From assembly GCF_003952485.1 (NCBI RefSeq), contig NZ_CP034447.1, positions 4,726,501-4,790,500 on the forward strand: a stretch of DNA of 64,000 bases. The letters are read 5' to 3'. Both the position numbers and the translations under genes were made by a program. The notes under the pieces are model-generated. The model was given only the letters and a program-made list of their open reading frames with translations. It was not told the origin of the DNA and ran no database searches. The DNA is from Mesorhizobium sp. M1E.F.Ca.ET.045.02.1.1 (lineage in GTDB: Bacteria > Pseudomonadota > Alphaproteobacteria > Rhizobiales > Rhizobiaceae). This document shows positions 9,729-19,807 of the stretch, in pieces (positions within the stretch are counted from its first letter, which is position 1; each line of letters starts with the position of its first letter).

Positions 9729-10427
9729 TCACGGTCTCGGCTGGCCGATGGCCACCTCAATGGCGCCTATGCCGTCGACGCCGCCGGTGATCTTGTCGCC
9801 TGCTTGAACCGCGCCGACGCCAGCCGGCGTGCCGGTGAAGATCAGGTCGCCGGGCCGGAGCTCGACCGCCTCGCTGCAGATCGAGACGACATCGGCGACC
9901 GGCCAGATCAGCTCGGCGAGGTCGCCGTCCTGTTTTACCTCACCGTTGACGGCGAGCCAGATACGGCCCTTGTCGGGATGGCCTGACTTCGAGACCGGGA
10001 CCAGCGGACCGCAGGGCGCGGAGCGGTCGAAAGCCTTCGACCAGTCCCAGGGGCGGGCGGCTTTCTTCGCCTGGTCCTGCAGGTCGCGGCGGGTCAGGTC
10101 GACGCCGACGCCGTAGCCCCAGACATGGGCGAGCGCCTCGCCGCGGGGAATGCGGAAGCCGGCTTTGCCGATCGCCACGACCAGCTCGATCTCGTGGTGG
10201 AGGTTGGCGGTCAATGGCGGGTAGGGGATCTCGGCGCCGCTGTCGACCACCGCGTCGGCCGGCTTGGTGAAGAAGAAGGGCGGGTCGCGCTCGTCATTGC
10301 CGAGCTCGCGCGCGTGTGCCGCGTAATTGCGCCCGACGCAGAAGATGCGACGCACGGCAAATCGCTCCCCCGAGCCGGCAATGGCGACTGAGGCGATCGC
10401 TGGCGGCGGGAGGACGAAGTCTGTCAT
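9729..10427 (-). CDS. Fumarylacetoacetate hydrolase family protein, fumarylpyruvate hydrolase-like
   Basis: A 232-residue single-domain FAH-family hydrolase. It shows the opening CVGRNYAAHARELG, the metal-binding HHEIELVVAIG (His-x-Glu-x-Glu type), the Asp in GVGVDLTRRDLQ and the late GDLIFTGTPAGVG. The segment ERDPPFFFTKPADAVV resembles fumarylpyruvate hydrolases, which split fumarylpyruvate to fumarate and pyruvate. It is the first gene of a 3-gene minus-strand group with the isomerase (4 bases apart) and DUF4262. No ring-cleavage dioxygenase is present here, so the substrate must come from genes elsewhere. Confidence 0.85.
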   Translation of the reverse strand: MTDFVLPPPAIASVAIAGSGERFAVRRIFCVGRNYAAHARELGNDERDPPFFFTKPADAVVDSGAEIPYPPLTANLHHEIELVVAIGKAGFRIPRGEALAHVWGYGVGVDLTRRDLQDQAKKAARPWDWSKAFDRSAPCGPLVPVSKSGHPDKGRIWLAVNGEVKQDGDLAELIWPVADVVSICSEAVELRPGDLIFTGTPAGVGAVQAGDKITGGVDGIGAIEVAIGQPRP

Positions 10428-10633
10428 CGGCTGGGTTCTGCCTTAGTGTGAATCTGCCTGCACATTCGGCCGATTTCGGCGAGCAGGCAAGGCACGGCGA
10501 TCATGAAACCGTTGGCCCTGTTATTTTGCCGACAAGGCGACTTTCGGGCGATGTACTATTTGGCAATAATCTGACCATGGTGACGGGACTATCCTGTGCC
10601 GACCGAAATCGAACCGATGCCTGAATCCGAGCA

Positions 10634-11317
10634 ATGACCCCCGTCAGCGATCGCGCCCGCTTTCTGATCATCGATGACCACCCGCTGTTTCGCGAGGCGC
10701 TGCATAGCGCCGTGCAGATGGCCTATCCTGACGTCGATACGGTCGAGGCGCGCTCGATCGCGGAGGCGATCGATCTCCTCGCCGATGCAAAACCGTTCGA
10801 CCTGGCGCTGCTCGACTTGAGCATGCCCGACGTGCACGGCTTCGAAGGGCTGCTGCAGCTCAGGACCCGCTATCCGCGCCTGCCGGTGGTGATCGTGTCG
10901 GGCTATGAGGAGCCGAAGATCATTTCCGAGGCGCTGTCCTATGGTGCCGCGGGTTTCATCCCGAAATCGGCGAGGAAAAGCGATCTCGCCGCGGCCATCC
11001 GCTCGGTGATGGACGGCGCGGTCTATGTGCCGGAAAACTATGGCGGACAGCCGGCGGACCCCGACAGCACCGACCGCGCCGACATGGTGCAGCGGCTGGC
11101 GACGCTGACGCCGCAGCAACTGAGGGTTTTGCAGATGCTGCGCCAGGGTATGCTGAACAAGCAGATCGCCTATGAGCTGCAGGTGGGCGAGACTACGGTT
11201 AAGGCGCATGTCTCGGAGATTTTGCGCAAGCTCAATGTCTACAGCCGCACGCAGGCAGTGATCGAGGTGTCGAAGCTGGACAATACGGAGCTGTTCAGGG
11301 ATCAGACTGGGTTTTGA
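10634..11317 (+). CDS. LuxR/NarL-type response regulator
   Basis: A 227-residue two-domain regulator. The receiver (residues about 8-125) has the acidic pair in LIIDDHPLFREAL, the phospho-acceptor Asp in LALLDLSMPDVHGFEG and the Lys in GFIPKSARKSDL. The C-terminal NarL-type HTH is LTPQQLRVLQMLRQGMLNKQIAYELQVGETTVKAHVSEILRKL. It converges with the hybrid kinase gene, 9 bases between stops. The same trio (FIST protein, hybrid kinase, LuxR regulator) occurs around nosP/nahK and erbR/agmR in Pseudomonas, so the kinase is a reasonable partner. Upstream, 10428-10633 holds nothing I recognise. Confidence 0.88.
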   Translation: MTPVSDRARFLIIDDHPLFREALHSAVQMAYPDVDTVEARSIAEAIDLLADAKPFDLALLDLSMPDVHGFEGLLQLRTRYPRLPVVIVSGYEEPKIISEALSYGAAGFIPKSARKSDLAAAIRSVMDGAVYVPENYGGQPADPDSTDRADMVQRLATLTPQQLRVLQMLRQGMLNKQIAYELQVGETTVKAHVSEILRKLNVYSRTQAVIEVSKLDNTELFRDQTGF

Positions 11318-11326
11318 GCGTAATTT

Positions 11327-12673
11327 CTAAGCCAGCAGATGCGCCAATAGCGCGCGCAGCTGTGCCGGCTTCAGCGGCTTGCGCATCAATTCGATGCCGG
11401 CGGCGCGGGCGGCTTTGGCGACGAGCTCCGAGCCATCGGCGGTGACGATCAGCGCCGGCACGGGCCGGCCCAGATAGTCGCGCACTTCGGCGATGGTGGC
11501 GGTGCCGAGATCGCCACCGTCGAGATGCTGGTCGGCGATGACGATGTCGGGCACCCAGTCGGTGTCGCCGATGAGGTCGAGCGCATCGTCGGTCGAGGTC
11601 GCGGCGCGCACCAGGCACTGCCAGCGCTCGAGCAGCGAGGTCATGGCGCTCAGCACGTCGGTGTCGTTCTCGACCAGCAGCACCCTGGTGCCGAACAGGC
11701 CGTAGCCGCGCGGCCGGTCCATGTCGGCGGCGGTCGAGGCCGGCTCGGCTGGCGCCATGCCGATCGGCACGTCGATGTGGAAGATCGTTCCGCGTCCGAC
11801 TTTCGAGGAAAAGGTGACGGGGTGGCCAAGTGCTGCCGCCATGCGACGCACGATGGCGAGGCCGAGGCCCAGCCCGCCCGTCAGTCCGCCATCGGCAAGC
11901 GTGGAGATGCCGCGGTGGAACTCCTCGAACACTGCCTCGCGCTGGTCGTCGGGGATGCCGCAGCCGGTGTCGGCGACATCGATGCGGATGGTATCGCCGC
12001 GATGCCTGGTGCCCACCAGCACGCCGCCCGAGCGGGTATAGCGCAGTGCATTTGAGAGGATGTTCTGCAGGATGCGGCGCAGCAGCGTGCGGTCGGAGCG
12101 CACGACGACATTGACCGGCCGGAATTTTAGCGACAGGCCTTTTTTTTCGGCTTCGGGAAGAAAGTCCGAGCGCAGCGAGGAGAACAACGCCTCCAGGCTG
12201 ACATCGCTGATTTCGGGCTGGACCACGCCGGCGTCGAGCTTGGAGATGTCGAGCAGCGTGCGCAGCAGGTCTTCCATCGTCTCCAGCGAGCGCTCGACCT
12301 GGCGCACCAGCTTCTTGCCTTCCTCGCTGGTCTGTACTTCGGCGAGCGCCGAGACCGACAGATGCGCGGCGTTGAGCGGTTGCAGCACGTCGTGGCTGGC
12401 GGCGGCGAGGAACCTGGTCTTGGAAAGATTCGCCTGCTCGGCGTTTTCCTTAGCAGCGCTGAGCTCGATGTTCGACCGCTCGAGCCGGTGCAGCGTCGCG
12501 TGCAACTCCTCGGTGCGGGTGCGCACCCGGTTCTCCAGCGAAATCGCCGTCTGGAACAAAGAGAAGGCGTTGACCTGCTGGTCCATCGAGCGTTCGACGC
12601 GGCTGACCAGGGCGGCGTTGATCTTCTTCAGCTTCTCGAGGTCGTCGATATCGCGAAGCGGCATGGCAGTCAC
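11327..12673 (-). CDS. Hybrid histidine kinase with C-terminal receiver, NahK-like
   Basis: A 448-residue cytoplasmic kinase with no membrane segment or recognised sensor domain. It has an N-terminal coiled coil (residues about 10-85), HisKA with the phospho-His in FLAAASHDVLQPLNAAHL, HATPase with N-box LQNILSNALRYT and G-box DVADTGCGIPDD plus GGLGLGLAIVRR, and a receiver with phospho-Asp in DIVIADQHLDGG. Its start overlaps the FIST gene stop by 4 bases (ATGA), so the two are co-translated; the FIST protein is the likely signal input. In Pseudomonas and Shewanella-type systems NosP inhibits NahK on binding nitric oxide. This protein is shorter than NahK because it lacks PAS domains, so the wiring is inference. 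Confidence 0.85.
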   Translation of the reverse strand: MTAMPLRDIDDLEKLKKINAALVSRVERSMDQQVNAFSLFQTAISLENRVRTRTEELHATLHRLERSNIELSAAKENAEQANLSKTRFLAAASHDVLQPLNAAHLSVSALAEVQTSEEGKKLVRQVERSLETMEDLLRTLLDISKLDAGVVQPEISDVSLEALFSSLRSDFLPEAEKKGLSLKFRPVNVVVRSDRTLLRRILQNILSNALRYTRSGGVLVGTRHRGDTIRIDVADTGCGIPDDQREAVFEEFHRGISTLADGGLTGGLGLGLAIVRRMAAALGHPVTFSSKVGRGTIFHIDVPIGMAPAEPASTAADMDRPRGYGLFGTRVLLVENDTDVLSAMTSLLERWQCLVRAATSTDDALDLIGDTDWVPDIVIADQHLDGGDLGTATIAEVRDYLGRPVPALIVTADGSELVAKAARAAGIELMRKPLKPAQLRALLAHLLA

Positions 12674-13926
12674 TCGGCGGCCCGACGCTCACCAAAGGCG
12701 ATGCCGGTGAAGGTCTGATTGAGATGCATCGAGCGGTACTGCTCGCCATAGGTGCCGAAGCCGATGACGTTGTTGGTCCGGTAGAGCTCGGAAATATCGC
12801 GGAAGACCTGGCGGTTGCGCGCGTCGAGCCGGCGCAGCACGCAGTCGAAGCCGAGCACCATGTCGATGCCGCCGAGCTTGCGCTCGACGTCCTGCAGGGC
12901 GGCGCGTGTCGCTTCGACCATGTTCTTCGGCTGAGCGATGGACAGAACGACGCCGTCGTCGATGGCGCAGAAGAATGACAGCGAGCCGTCGGCATGCATG
13001 CGCTGGATCGAGCGGCAGTAATATTCGCCGCCCACCTTCACCACGACAGGGTGCGAGGCAAAGCTTAAGGGTGTCAGCATCTCCGGCACGATGCCGACGG
13101 AGGCGGCATATTCCTCCGCGGCGTTGGTGGCGTTGAATTCGCGCACGATGCGGTGATCGGGATCAGATTGAGTGACCACCAGCTTCTCGTCGGTGGGAAT
13201 GAAATTGTCGGTCTTGAAGACGTGGAAGGGGATCTCGGTCGCGATCAGCACGACGATGGCGCTGTCGGAAGCGACCTTGCCGTTCGAGATAAGACTGGTG
13301 GTCTCGAATTTCAGGTTGTCGCCGGCCGAACCGCCGATCAGCGGAATGTCGTCCAGCCCCCAGTGGATGGCCGAGGTCACCGCTTCCTCGGCATAGGACA
13401 GCCCGTCGATAAAGCAGAGCGCGAAAGTGTCCTTGGCCCGCCCTTGCCCGACACGGTCGCGAAGCGAACGTCTCAGCGCCGCCACCTCGCCGGTGATCCT
13501 GTCCATGCTCGACGAAGAGAGGTTGTCGACCATGATGCTTGCCGTCGAAAAGGACGCGGTAGGAAGCAGCAGTGCAAGGACATGGCCTTCCTCGAGGCCC
13601 TGAGGGGTGATTTCACCGGCGGTCGAGCAGCCGGCATAGTCAAGCGAGGGTGCATATGTCTTGAGCGCTTCCGACAGGGCGGCCGCATCGACGAGGCTCT
13701 GGGAAAAGAAAAGCAGCGCAAAGCCGGCGTCCATGGCCACGGCTTCCGCCGCGACCATCCGGGCGAAGGCGGTTGCGTCGGGCTCATCCGTGGTGAGCGC
13801 CGAGAGGCCGCAAGCATAGTGCGTCCGTGAGTTGGCCAGCGACTTCCTCCCTGCATTTCCTCCGACGCTTTTTTGTATGCGTTCAGCCCGCTTGCGTCGA
13901 AAGGCATTGTTGTCTTCAACCGCCAT
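12670..13926 (-). CDS. FIST domain sensor protein, NosP-like
   Basis: A 418-residue protein with FIST N and FIST C domains. Seen are SQSLVDAAALSEALKTYAPSLDYAGCSTAGEI (FIST N), IPLIGGSAGDNLKFETT and the C-domain VLGFDCVLRRLDA...NNVIGFGTYGEQYRSMHLNQTFTG. FIST proteins are ligand sensors; NosP members bind haem and nitric oxide and control a co-transcribed kinase. The ATG at 13926 is the most likely start; the frame is open to 14034. It overlaps the kinase start by 4 bases, so operon membership is firm. Haem binding is not proven by the sequence. Confidence 0.82.
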   Translation of the reverse strand: MAVEDNNAFRRKRAERIQKSVGGNAGRKSLANSRTHYACGLSALTTDEPDATAFARMVAAEAVAMDAGFALLFFSQSLVDAAALSEALKTYAPSLDYAGCSTAGEITPQGLEEGHVLALLLPTASFSTASIMVDNLSSSSMDRITGEVAALRRSLRDRVGQGRAKDTFALCFIDGLSYAEEAVTSAIHWGLDDIPLIGGSAGDNLKFETTSLISNGKVASDSAIVVLIATEIPFHVFKTDNFIPTDEKLVVTQSDPDHRIVREFNATNAAEEYAASVGIVPEMLTPLSFASHPVVVKVGGEYYCRSIQRMHADGSLSFFCAIDDGVVLSIAQPKNMVEATRAALQDVERKLGGIDMVLGFDCVLRRLDARNRQVFRDISELYRTNNVIGFGTYGEQYRSMHLNQTFTGIAFGERRAAE

Positions 13927-14120
13927 TTTGGCAATGGCGGGCCTCGTGCTGCATGACCGAAAGTACAATATGCGGAGTTTCGGACGAACTGCATTCTCGC
14001 AGCGTGGCGCTTTGGGGCACTTCTTCCGGTGCATTATACGGTATAGGAATAGCGGATAGCCCGGGGCAGCCGGGCAATAACCCGCGCCGGGACTACCAAG
14101 GTAATACCTAGGGAGGATTC

Positions 14121-14621
<501 letters not shown>

Positions 14622-14627
14622 GGCCCG

Positions 14628-14725
14628 AGCGAGTAGCGAATAGGGAGTAGCGAGTAGCCGGTCTCTGTTTGGGCGGCCTCCACTCCAATCGTTCCCTACT
14701 CGCTATTCGCTACTCACTACTCGCT
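14628..14725. repeat. Imperfect 30-bp inverted repeat made of TAGCGAR heptamers, between coxS and coxL
   Basis: The left arm at 14628-14657 and the right arm at about 14696-14725 pair at 26 of 30 positions around a 38-base loop. Each arm is built from the 7-base unit TAGCGAR (R is A or G) repeated about four times with a few changes. It ends 9 bases before the GGGAGGA ribosome site of coxL. A second version lies between coxL and coxM. In RNA it would fold into a long stem. Confidence 0.85.
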
Positions 14726-14747
14726 GTTTACGGGAGGAATTTCCGCA

Positions 14748-17096
14748 ATGGGTATCGAAGGTGTCGGCGCTCGCGTGGCGCGCAAGGAAGACAAGAGGTT
14801 CATCACCGGCGGCGGCCGTTATGTCGACGATATGGTGGTTCCCGGCATGAAGCATGCCGCGTTCGTGCGCAGCCCGCACGCGCACGCGCAGATCAAGAAG
14901 ATCGATGTGAAGAAAGCTCAAGGCATGCCCGGCGTCATCGGCGTGCTGACCGGCAAGGAACTCAAGGCCGACGGCATCGGCAACCTGATCTGCGGCTGGA
15001 TGATCCATTCCAAGGACGGCTCGCCGATGAAGATGGGCGCCTGGTCGCCGCTCGCCGTCGACAAGGTGCGCTATGTCGGCGACGCCGTCGTCATCGTCAT
15101 TGCCGACACCAAGGGCCAGGCGCGCGATGCGGCGGAGGCGGTCGAGATCACCTACAAGGAACTGAAGGCTGTGGTCGATGCCACCAAGGCGCTTCAGCCG
15201 GGCGCGCCGCAGATCCATGCCGAGGCCGAGAACAATCTGATCTTCGACTGGGAGATCGGCGACGGCAAGGCAACCGATGCCGCGATCAAGTCGGCGGCAC
15301 ATGTCACGCGCATGAAGATCGTCAACAACCGGCTGGTGCCGAATGCGATGGAGCCAAGGGCAGCGCTTGGCCACTACGACAAGGCCGAGGACCACTACAC
15401 CTGCTGGACGACGTCGCAGAATCCGCATGTCGCGCGGCTGGTGATGAGCGCCTTCTACAATGTCGCGCCGGAGAACAAGCTGCGCGTCATTGCGCCGGAT
15501 GTCGGCGGCGGCTTCGGCTCCAAGATCTACATCTATCCGGAGGAGATCGTCTGCCTCTGGGCGTCGAAGAAGACCGGCGTGCCCGTCAAATGGGTCGCCG
15601 ACCGCACCGAAAGCTTCCTCGCCGACGCGCATGGCCGCGATCATGTCTCGATGGTGGAAATGGCGTTCGACAAGGACAACCGGATCACCGGGCTCAAAGT
15701 CGACACGATAGCCAATCTCGGCGCCTATATGTCGCTGTTCTCGTCCTGCGTGCCGACCTATCTCTACGCCACGCTGCTGTCGGGCCAGTACGATATCCCG
15801 GCCATCCACGCCAATGTGCGCACCGTCTACACCAACACCGCCCCCGTCGATGCCTATCGCGGGGCAGGGCGGCCGGAAGCCACATACCTTCTGGAACGCA
15901 CGATGGAGACGGCCGCGCGCGAGCTCGGCGTGACGCCCGCCGAGCTGAGGCGCAAGAACTTCATCACCTCCTTCCCGCACCAGACGCCGGTAATCCTCAG
16001 CTACGACGCGGGCGACTATAACGCTTCGCTCGACGCCGCGATGAAGGCGGCCGACTATGCCGGCTTCACCAAGCGAAAGGCGGATGCCGCCAAGCGCGGC
16101 AAGCTGCGCGGCATCGGCATGAGCTGCTACATCGAGGCCTGCGGCCTCGCGCCGTCGGCGGCGGTCGGTTCGCTCGGCGCCGGCGTCGGCCTTTGGGAAT
16201 CGGCGGAAGTGCGCGTCAACGCCGTCGGCACCATCGAGGTGCTGACCGGCTCGCACAGCCATGGCCAAGGCCATGAGACGACCTTCGCGCAGCTGGTCAA
16301 CCAGCGTTTCGGCGTGCCGATCGATTCGGTTTCGATCGTCCACGGCGATACCGACAAGGTGCAGATGGGCATGGGCACCTACGGTTCGCGTTCCGGCGCC
16401 GTCGGCATGTCCGCCATCGCCAAGGCGCTCGACAAGGTCGAGGCCAAGGCGAAGAAGATCGCTGCCCATCTGCTCGAGGCCGACGAGGGCGACATCGTCA
16501 TCGAGAATGGCGAGGTCAAGGTTGCCGGCACCGACAAGAGCCTGCCCTGGTTCCAGGTGGCGCTTGCCGCCTACACCGCCCACAATCTGCCGGCAGGCAT
16601 GGAGCCCGGCTTGAAGGAAACCGCGTTCTACGATCCCTCGAACTTCACCTTCCCGGCAGGCTGCTACATCTGCGAGGTCGAGATCGATCCGGAGACCGGC
16701 CTGACGGAGATCGTCCAGTTCGTCGCGGCGGACGATTTCGGCAACATCATCAATCCGATGATCGTCGAAGGGCAGGTGCATGGCGGTATCGCGCAAGGCG
16801 TCGGCCAGGCGCTGCTGGAAGGCGCGCATTATGACGCGAACGGGCAACTGCTGACGGCGAGCTACATGGACTACACCATGCCGCGCGCCGACGATCTGCC
16901 GTCGTTCAAGGTCTCGACCTCGAACACGCCGTGCCCAGGCAATCCGCTCGGCATCAAGGGTTGCGGCGAGGCCGGCGCGATCGGTTCGCCGCCGGCGGTG
17001 ATCAACGCCATCACCGATGCGCTCGGCGTCGTCGATATCGCCATGCCGGCGTCGCCGTCGACCGTATGGTCGGCGATCCGCGCCAAGAAGCACTGA
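14748..17096 (+). CDS. coxL: Form II CO-dehydrogenase-like molybdopterin subunit (xanthine dehydrogenase family)
   Basis: Catalytic molybdenum subunit of 782 residues. The active-site loop reads AYRGAGR at 369-375. True CO dehydrogenases (form I) carry the AYxCSFR loop with the Cu-binding Cys, so this is a form II enzyme, whose real substrate is usually unknown. Other family marks are the N-terminal [17 protein letters not shown], the molybdopterin segment [10 protein letters not shown] (about 250-260), [12 protein letters not shown] and the C-terminal [14 protein letters not shown] with the expected catalytic Glu. GGGAGGA lies upstream at 14731-14737. Together with CoxS and CoxM it should be a cytoplasmic (SLM)2 complex that hydroxylates a small organic substrate or aldehyde. 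No coxD/E/F/G maturation genes are in view. Confidence 0.9.
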   Translation: MGIEGVGARVARKEDKRFITGGGRYVDDMVVPGMKHAAFVRSPHAHAQIKKIDVKKAQGMPGVIGVLTGKELKADGIGNLICGWMIHSKDGSPMKMGAWSPLAVDKVRYVGDAVVIVIADTKGQARDAAEAVEITYKELKAVVDATKALQPGAPQIHAEAENNLIFDWEIGDGKATDAAIKSAAHVTRMKIVNNRLVPNAMEPRAALGHYDKAEDHYTCWTTSQNPHVARLVMSAFYNVAPENKLRVIAPDVGGGFGSKIYIYPEEIVCLWASKKTGVPVKWVADRTESFLADAHGRDHVSMVEMAFDKDNRITGLKVDTIANLGAYMSLFSSCVPTYLYATLLSGQYDIPAIHANVRTVYTNTAPVDAYRGAGRPEATYLLERTMETAARELGVTPAELRRKNFITSFPHQTPVILSYDAGDYNASLDAAMKAADYAGFTKRKADAAKRGKLRGIGMSCYIEACGLAPSAAVGSLGAGVGLWESAEVRVNAVGTIEVLTGSHSHGQGHETTFAQLVNQRFGVPIDSVSIVHGDTDKVQMGMGTYGSRSGAVGMSAIAKALDKVEAKAKKIAAHLLEADEGDIVIENGEVKVAGTDKSLPWFQVALAAYTAHNLPAGMEPGLKETAFYDPSNFTFPAGCYICEVEIDPETGLTEIVQFVAADDFGNIINPMIVEGQVHGGIAQGVGQALLEGAHYDANGQLLTASYMDYTMPRADDLPSFKVSTSNTPCPGNPLGIKGCGEAGAIGSPPAVINAITDALGVVDIAMPASPSTVWSAIRAKKH

Positions 17097-17101
17097 AATG
17101 A

Positions 17102-17197
17102 AGCGAATATGGAATAGGGAGTAGCGAATAGGGGAAAGCGCGATGCGAAGGGATTGGTCCTATTCGCTATTCGCTACTCGCTATTCGCTCTTTCCCC
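17102..17197. repeat. Second TAGCGAR-heptamer palindrome, between coxL and coxM
   Basis: The arms at about 17102-17134 and 17159-17197 are imperfect inverted copies made of the same 7-base units as at 14628-14725 (TAGCGAATAGCGAGTAGCGAA on one strand). The loop is about 25 bases. It ends 6 bases before GGGAGGAAGA, the ribosome site of coxM. Confidence 0.82.
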
Positions 17198-17213
17198 GAA
17201 GGGAGGAAGACAA

Positions 17214-18011
17214 ATGTACTCGGTCAACTACCATCGCGCCGCCTCTGTCGCTGAGGCCGCCAAGCTGTTGAAGAGCGGCGATGCCAAGCTTCTGTCCGGC
17301 GGCATGACGCTGATCCCCGCCATGAAGACGCGGCTCGCGGCGCCTTCCGATCTGGTCGACGTGTCGCGGCTGAAGGACCTGCAGGGCGTCAAGGTGTCCG
17401 GCAAGACGGTCACCATCGGAGCGGCGACGACGCATTACGACGTTTCCAATGACGAGAAGCTGAAGAAGGCCTGTCCGGCGCTTGCCCATATGGCTTCGCT
17501 GATCGGCGATCCGGCGGTGCGTCACAAGGGCACGATCGGCGGCTCGATCGCCAACAACGATCCGGCGGCCGACTATCCGGCGGCGCTGCTGGCGCTGGGA
17601 GCGACCATCGTCACCAACAAGCGCCAGATCGCGGCCGACAAGTTCTTCAAGGGCCTGTTCGAGACGGGGCTGAAGGAGGGCGAGATCATCACGGCGGTGA
17701 CCTTCACCGCGCCTGCCAAGGCGGCCTACCAAAAGTTCCGCAACCCGGCCTCGCGCTATGCGATCGTCGGCGTGTTCGTGACCAAGGGCAAGGATGGGGT
17801 CAGGGCCGCGGTGACCGGCGCCGGCGACGACGGCGTCTTCCGCTCCAAGGAAATCGAGGCGGCGCTGGCGAAGAAATTCGACGCCTCGGCGCTCGACGGC
17901 CTGAAAGTGCCGGCAAAGGGGCTGATGAGCGATATCCATGCCTCTGCCGACTACCGCGCCAATCTGATCGCGGTGATGGCGAAGCGCGCGGTGGCCGCTG
18001 CCAACGCTTGA
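17214..18011 (+). CDS. coxM: CO-dehydrogenase-like FAD-binding medium subunit
   Basis: FAD subunit of the molybdenum hydroxylase, 265 residues. It has the two flavin motifs of the family: LLSGGMTLIPAMKTRL (about 31-46) and GTIGGSIANNDPAADYP (about 106-122). The C-terminal CO_deh_flav domain includes FRNPASRYAIVGVFV. The start MYSVNYHR follows a strong GGGAGGAAGA; a longer open frame runs through the palindrome and is not credible. Last gene of the coxSLM operon, followed by a terminator at 18039. Confidence 0.9.
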   Translation: MYSVNYHRAASVAEAAKLLKSGDAKLLSGGMTLIPAMKTRLAAPSDLVDVSRLKDLQGVKVSGKTVTIGAATTHYDVSNDEKLKKACPALAHMASLIGDPAVRHKGTIGGSIANNDPAADYPAALLALGATIVTNKRQIAADKFFKGLFETGLKEGEIITAVTFTAPAKAAYQKFRNPASRYAIVGVFVTKGKDGVRAAVTGAGDDGVFRSKEIEAALAKKFDASALDGLKVPAKGLMSDIHASADYRANLIAVMAKRAVAAANA

Positions 18012-18038
18012 ACGCTGCTGCCTGGATGAAAAGGAGAG

Positions 18039-18060
18039 GGGCCGTCGCGGCCCTTTTTCT
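18039..18060 (+). terminator. Intrinsic terminator of the coxSLM operon
   Basis: The stem is GGGCC at 18039-18043 with GGCCC at 18049-18053 and loop GTCGC, followed by CTTTTTCTTTT-type T-tract from 18054. It lies 28 bases after the coxM stop. Confidence 0.7.
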
Positions 18061-18216
18061 TTTGTATTTGCAGCTACTTGGCAGGAGCTACCTGAGAATT
18101 CATGCCTTCGCACTTGCACAAGATTATCCCGCATTGCAAAATAAGCGCGGCGGGAAACGAAGCGGTTCCCGGGCGCGGCTATCCGTGCCGGGGCCTCCGA
18201 GTTGCGAAGGGACGGC

Positions 18217-19247
18217 ATGACCGACATCTCCGCGACGGCCGGCGCCCTGCCACGGGCCGCAGCCGACAAAGCGGCACGAACCAGGCTGGCCTATCTCGAC
18301 GGCTGGCGCGGCCTGTCGATTGCGCTGGTGCTGATCGGCCACTTCTTCCCGGTTCCGGGAATCAATCTCGGGGTCCTCGGCGTCGAGTTCTTCTTCGTGC
18401 TCAGCGGTCGGCTGATGGGCGAGATACTGTTCATCGAACGCTTTCCGCTGAAGAAATTCTTCAAGCGCCGCTTCTCGCGCATCTATCCGGCGCTGCTGGT
18501 ATTCGTGGCCACCGCAATGATCGGGCTCGCCGGCACGTTCATTGCCTTCAAGTGGAAGGCGGCGCTGACGGCGCTGACCTTCACCTATAACTATGCCGGC
18601 ATTCTCGTTAACCGCGCCGGTGCGCTCGACCTTCTTCGCCACATTCTGGTCGCTCGCCATCGGGGCATTCTTATGTCATCCTGGCGCTGATCAGCGTGGT
18701 GGTGTCAGGGCGCGCCAATGTCGTGCGGCTGCTTGTGGCATTGTCATTGCTGGCAATGGCCAACGGCGCCATCTCATACTGGGTTCTCGGCATGGACTAC
18801 GAGACCAGCTACTGGCGCACCGACGTGCACATCGCTTCGATCCTGCTGTCGGCCGCGATCTGCCTGCTCAAGGCCGACGGACGGTTGCCGGCCTTCGTGA
18901 GGAACCAGCATGTGGCGCTGGCGGCGGCCGCGGGCGCGGTGCTGCTGTTCCTCGATCCGGTGCCGACGCCTGTGCATTACATTCTCGGCGTGCCGCTGCT
19001 GGCGCTTGCGGTCAACGCGCTCGACTTCGCCGGCGGTTACCTGACCGGATTGCTGTCGTCGCGGCCGATGGTGATGCTCGGGCTGTGGTCCTATTCGCTC
19101 TATCTCTGGCAGCAGCCCTTCTACAAATTCGTCTATGACCGGGACAGCGCGCCGATCCCAATGCTGGCCGCGGTCTTCGCCTGCGCGCTGGCGAGCTACT
19201 ACATCGTCGAAAAACCGGCGCGAGGCTGGCTCAACCGCAATTGGTGA
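18217..19247 (+). pseudogene. Acyltransferase_3 family membrane protein, two frameshifts
   Basis: The N-terminal half (from MTDISATAGA at 18217) is a clear OafA-type acyltransferase: AYLDGWRGLSIALVLIGHFFPV with the catalytic His, FFFVLSGRLMGEILF and KKFFKRRFSRIYPALL. The reading then moves through all three frames: NRAGALD in the first, FWSLAI in the second (about 18620-18650), and YVILALISVV onward in the third (from about 18672). Restoring the family motif FWSLAIEEHSYV needs an indel near 18620 and about two missing bases near 18655. The C-terminal half (membrane helices to 19247) is open. Either decayed or misassembled. Intact members O-acylate surface polysaccharides. Confidence 0.8.
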
Positions 19248-19254
19248 ATGTGGG

Positions 19255-19740
19255 TCAGACCTGGCTGCCCTTCCGCGCGGCGAGATAGCGCCGAAGCCCC
19301 GCTTCGCCGCGCGGCGTGGTCCAGCGGTGGTTCCAGGCGAATGCCGGCCTGAGCAACGGCGCCAGGAGTTTGAGGATCGGCCTCTCCACCGTGACCTGCC
19401 AGATCAAGTCGACGTGCGTACCGGTTCCAGACGGCGACAATTCGGCCCGCCACAGGCCGTCGAAATCGCCGAAGGTCTTCACCACCACCAGACGGCCTGG
19501 CTCGAGCTCGGCGGCCTCGATGACGAAGTTCAACTCGTAGGGCAGGGCGCCTCGCGCCCTGGCTCTGGCCCGCGAGCCGACAACACCCTTGCCCTTCCTG
19601 TCGAGGGGCTTGACTTCCTTGTAGGCGTCGCCCCACCAGAGCGGCAGCAACTCGGCGTCGGACAATACGTCCCACACTTCCTGCGGCGTCCCCTCCGGGA
19701 TGTCCCAGCTTTCGTCGAAGCGGAAGACGTTGCTTGGCAT
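19255..19740 (-). CDS. SRPBCC / polyketide cyclase family protein
   Basis: A 161-residue START-like domain protein. The N-terminus [33 protein letters not shown] and the later [32 protein letters not shown] fit the helix-grip fold of lipid- or hydrophobe-binding SRPBCC proteins. No catalytic residues can be assigned. Convergent with the acyltransferase pseudogene, 7 bases between ends. Substrate unknown. Confidence 0.75.
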   Translation of the reverse strand: MPSNVFRFDESWDIPEGTPQEVWDVLSDAELLPLWWGDAYKEVKPLDRKGKGVVGSRARARARGALPYELNFVIEAAELEPGRLVVVKTFGDFDGLWRAELSPSGTGTHVDLIWQVTVERPILKLLAPLLRPAFAWNHRWTTPRGEAGLRRYLAARKGSQV

Positions 19741-19807
19741 GATGCCGCACCCCCAGCCTGCGGAGCACTCACATTAGCTGCAGCTTGTTTTGGTGGCCAG
19801 TGGCCGT

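Noticed and set aside
14703..17093. 796-codon open frame on the minus strand across coxL
   Set aside because: It is antisense to a perfectly conserved molybdenum subunit and its composition (Arg, His, Asp-rich) is that of a GC-rich shadow frame.
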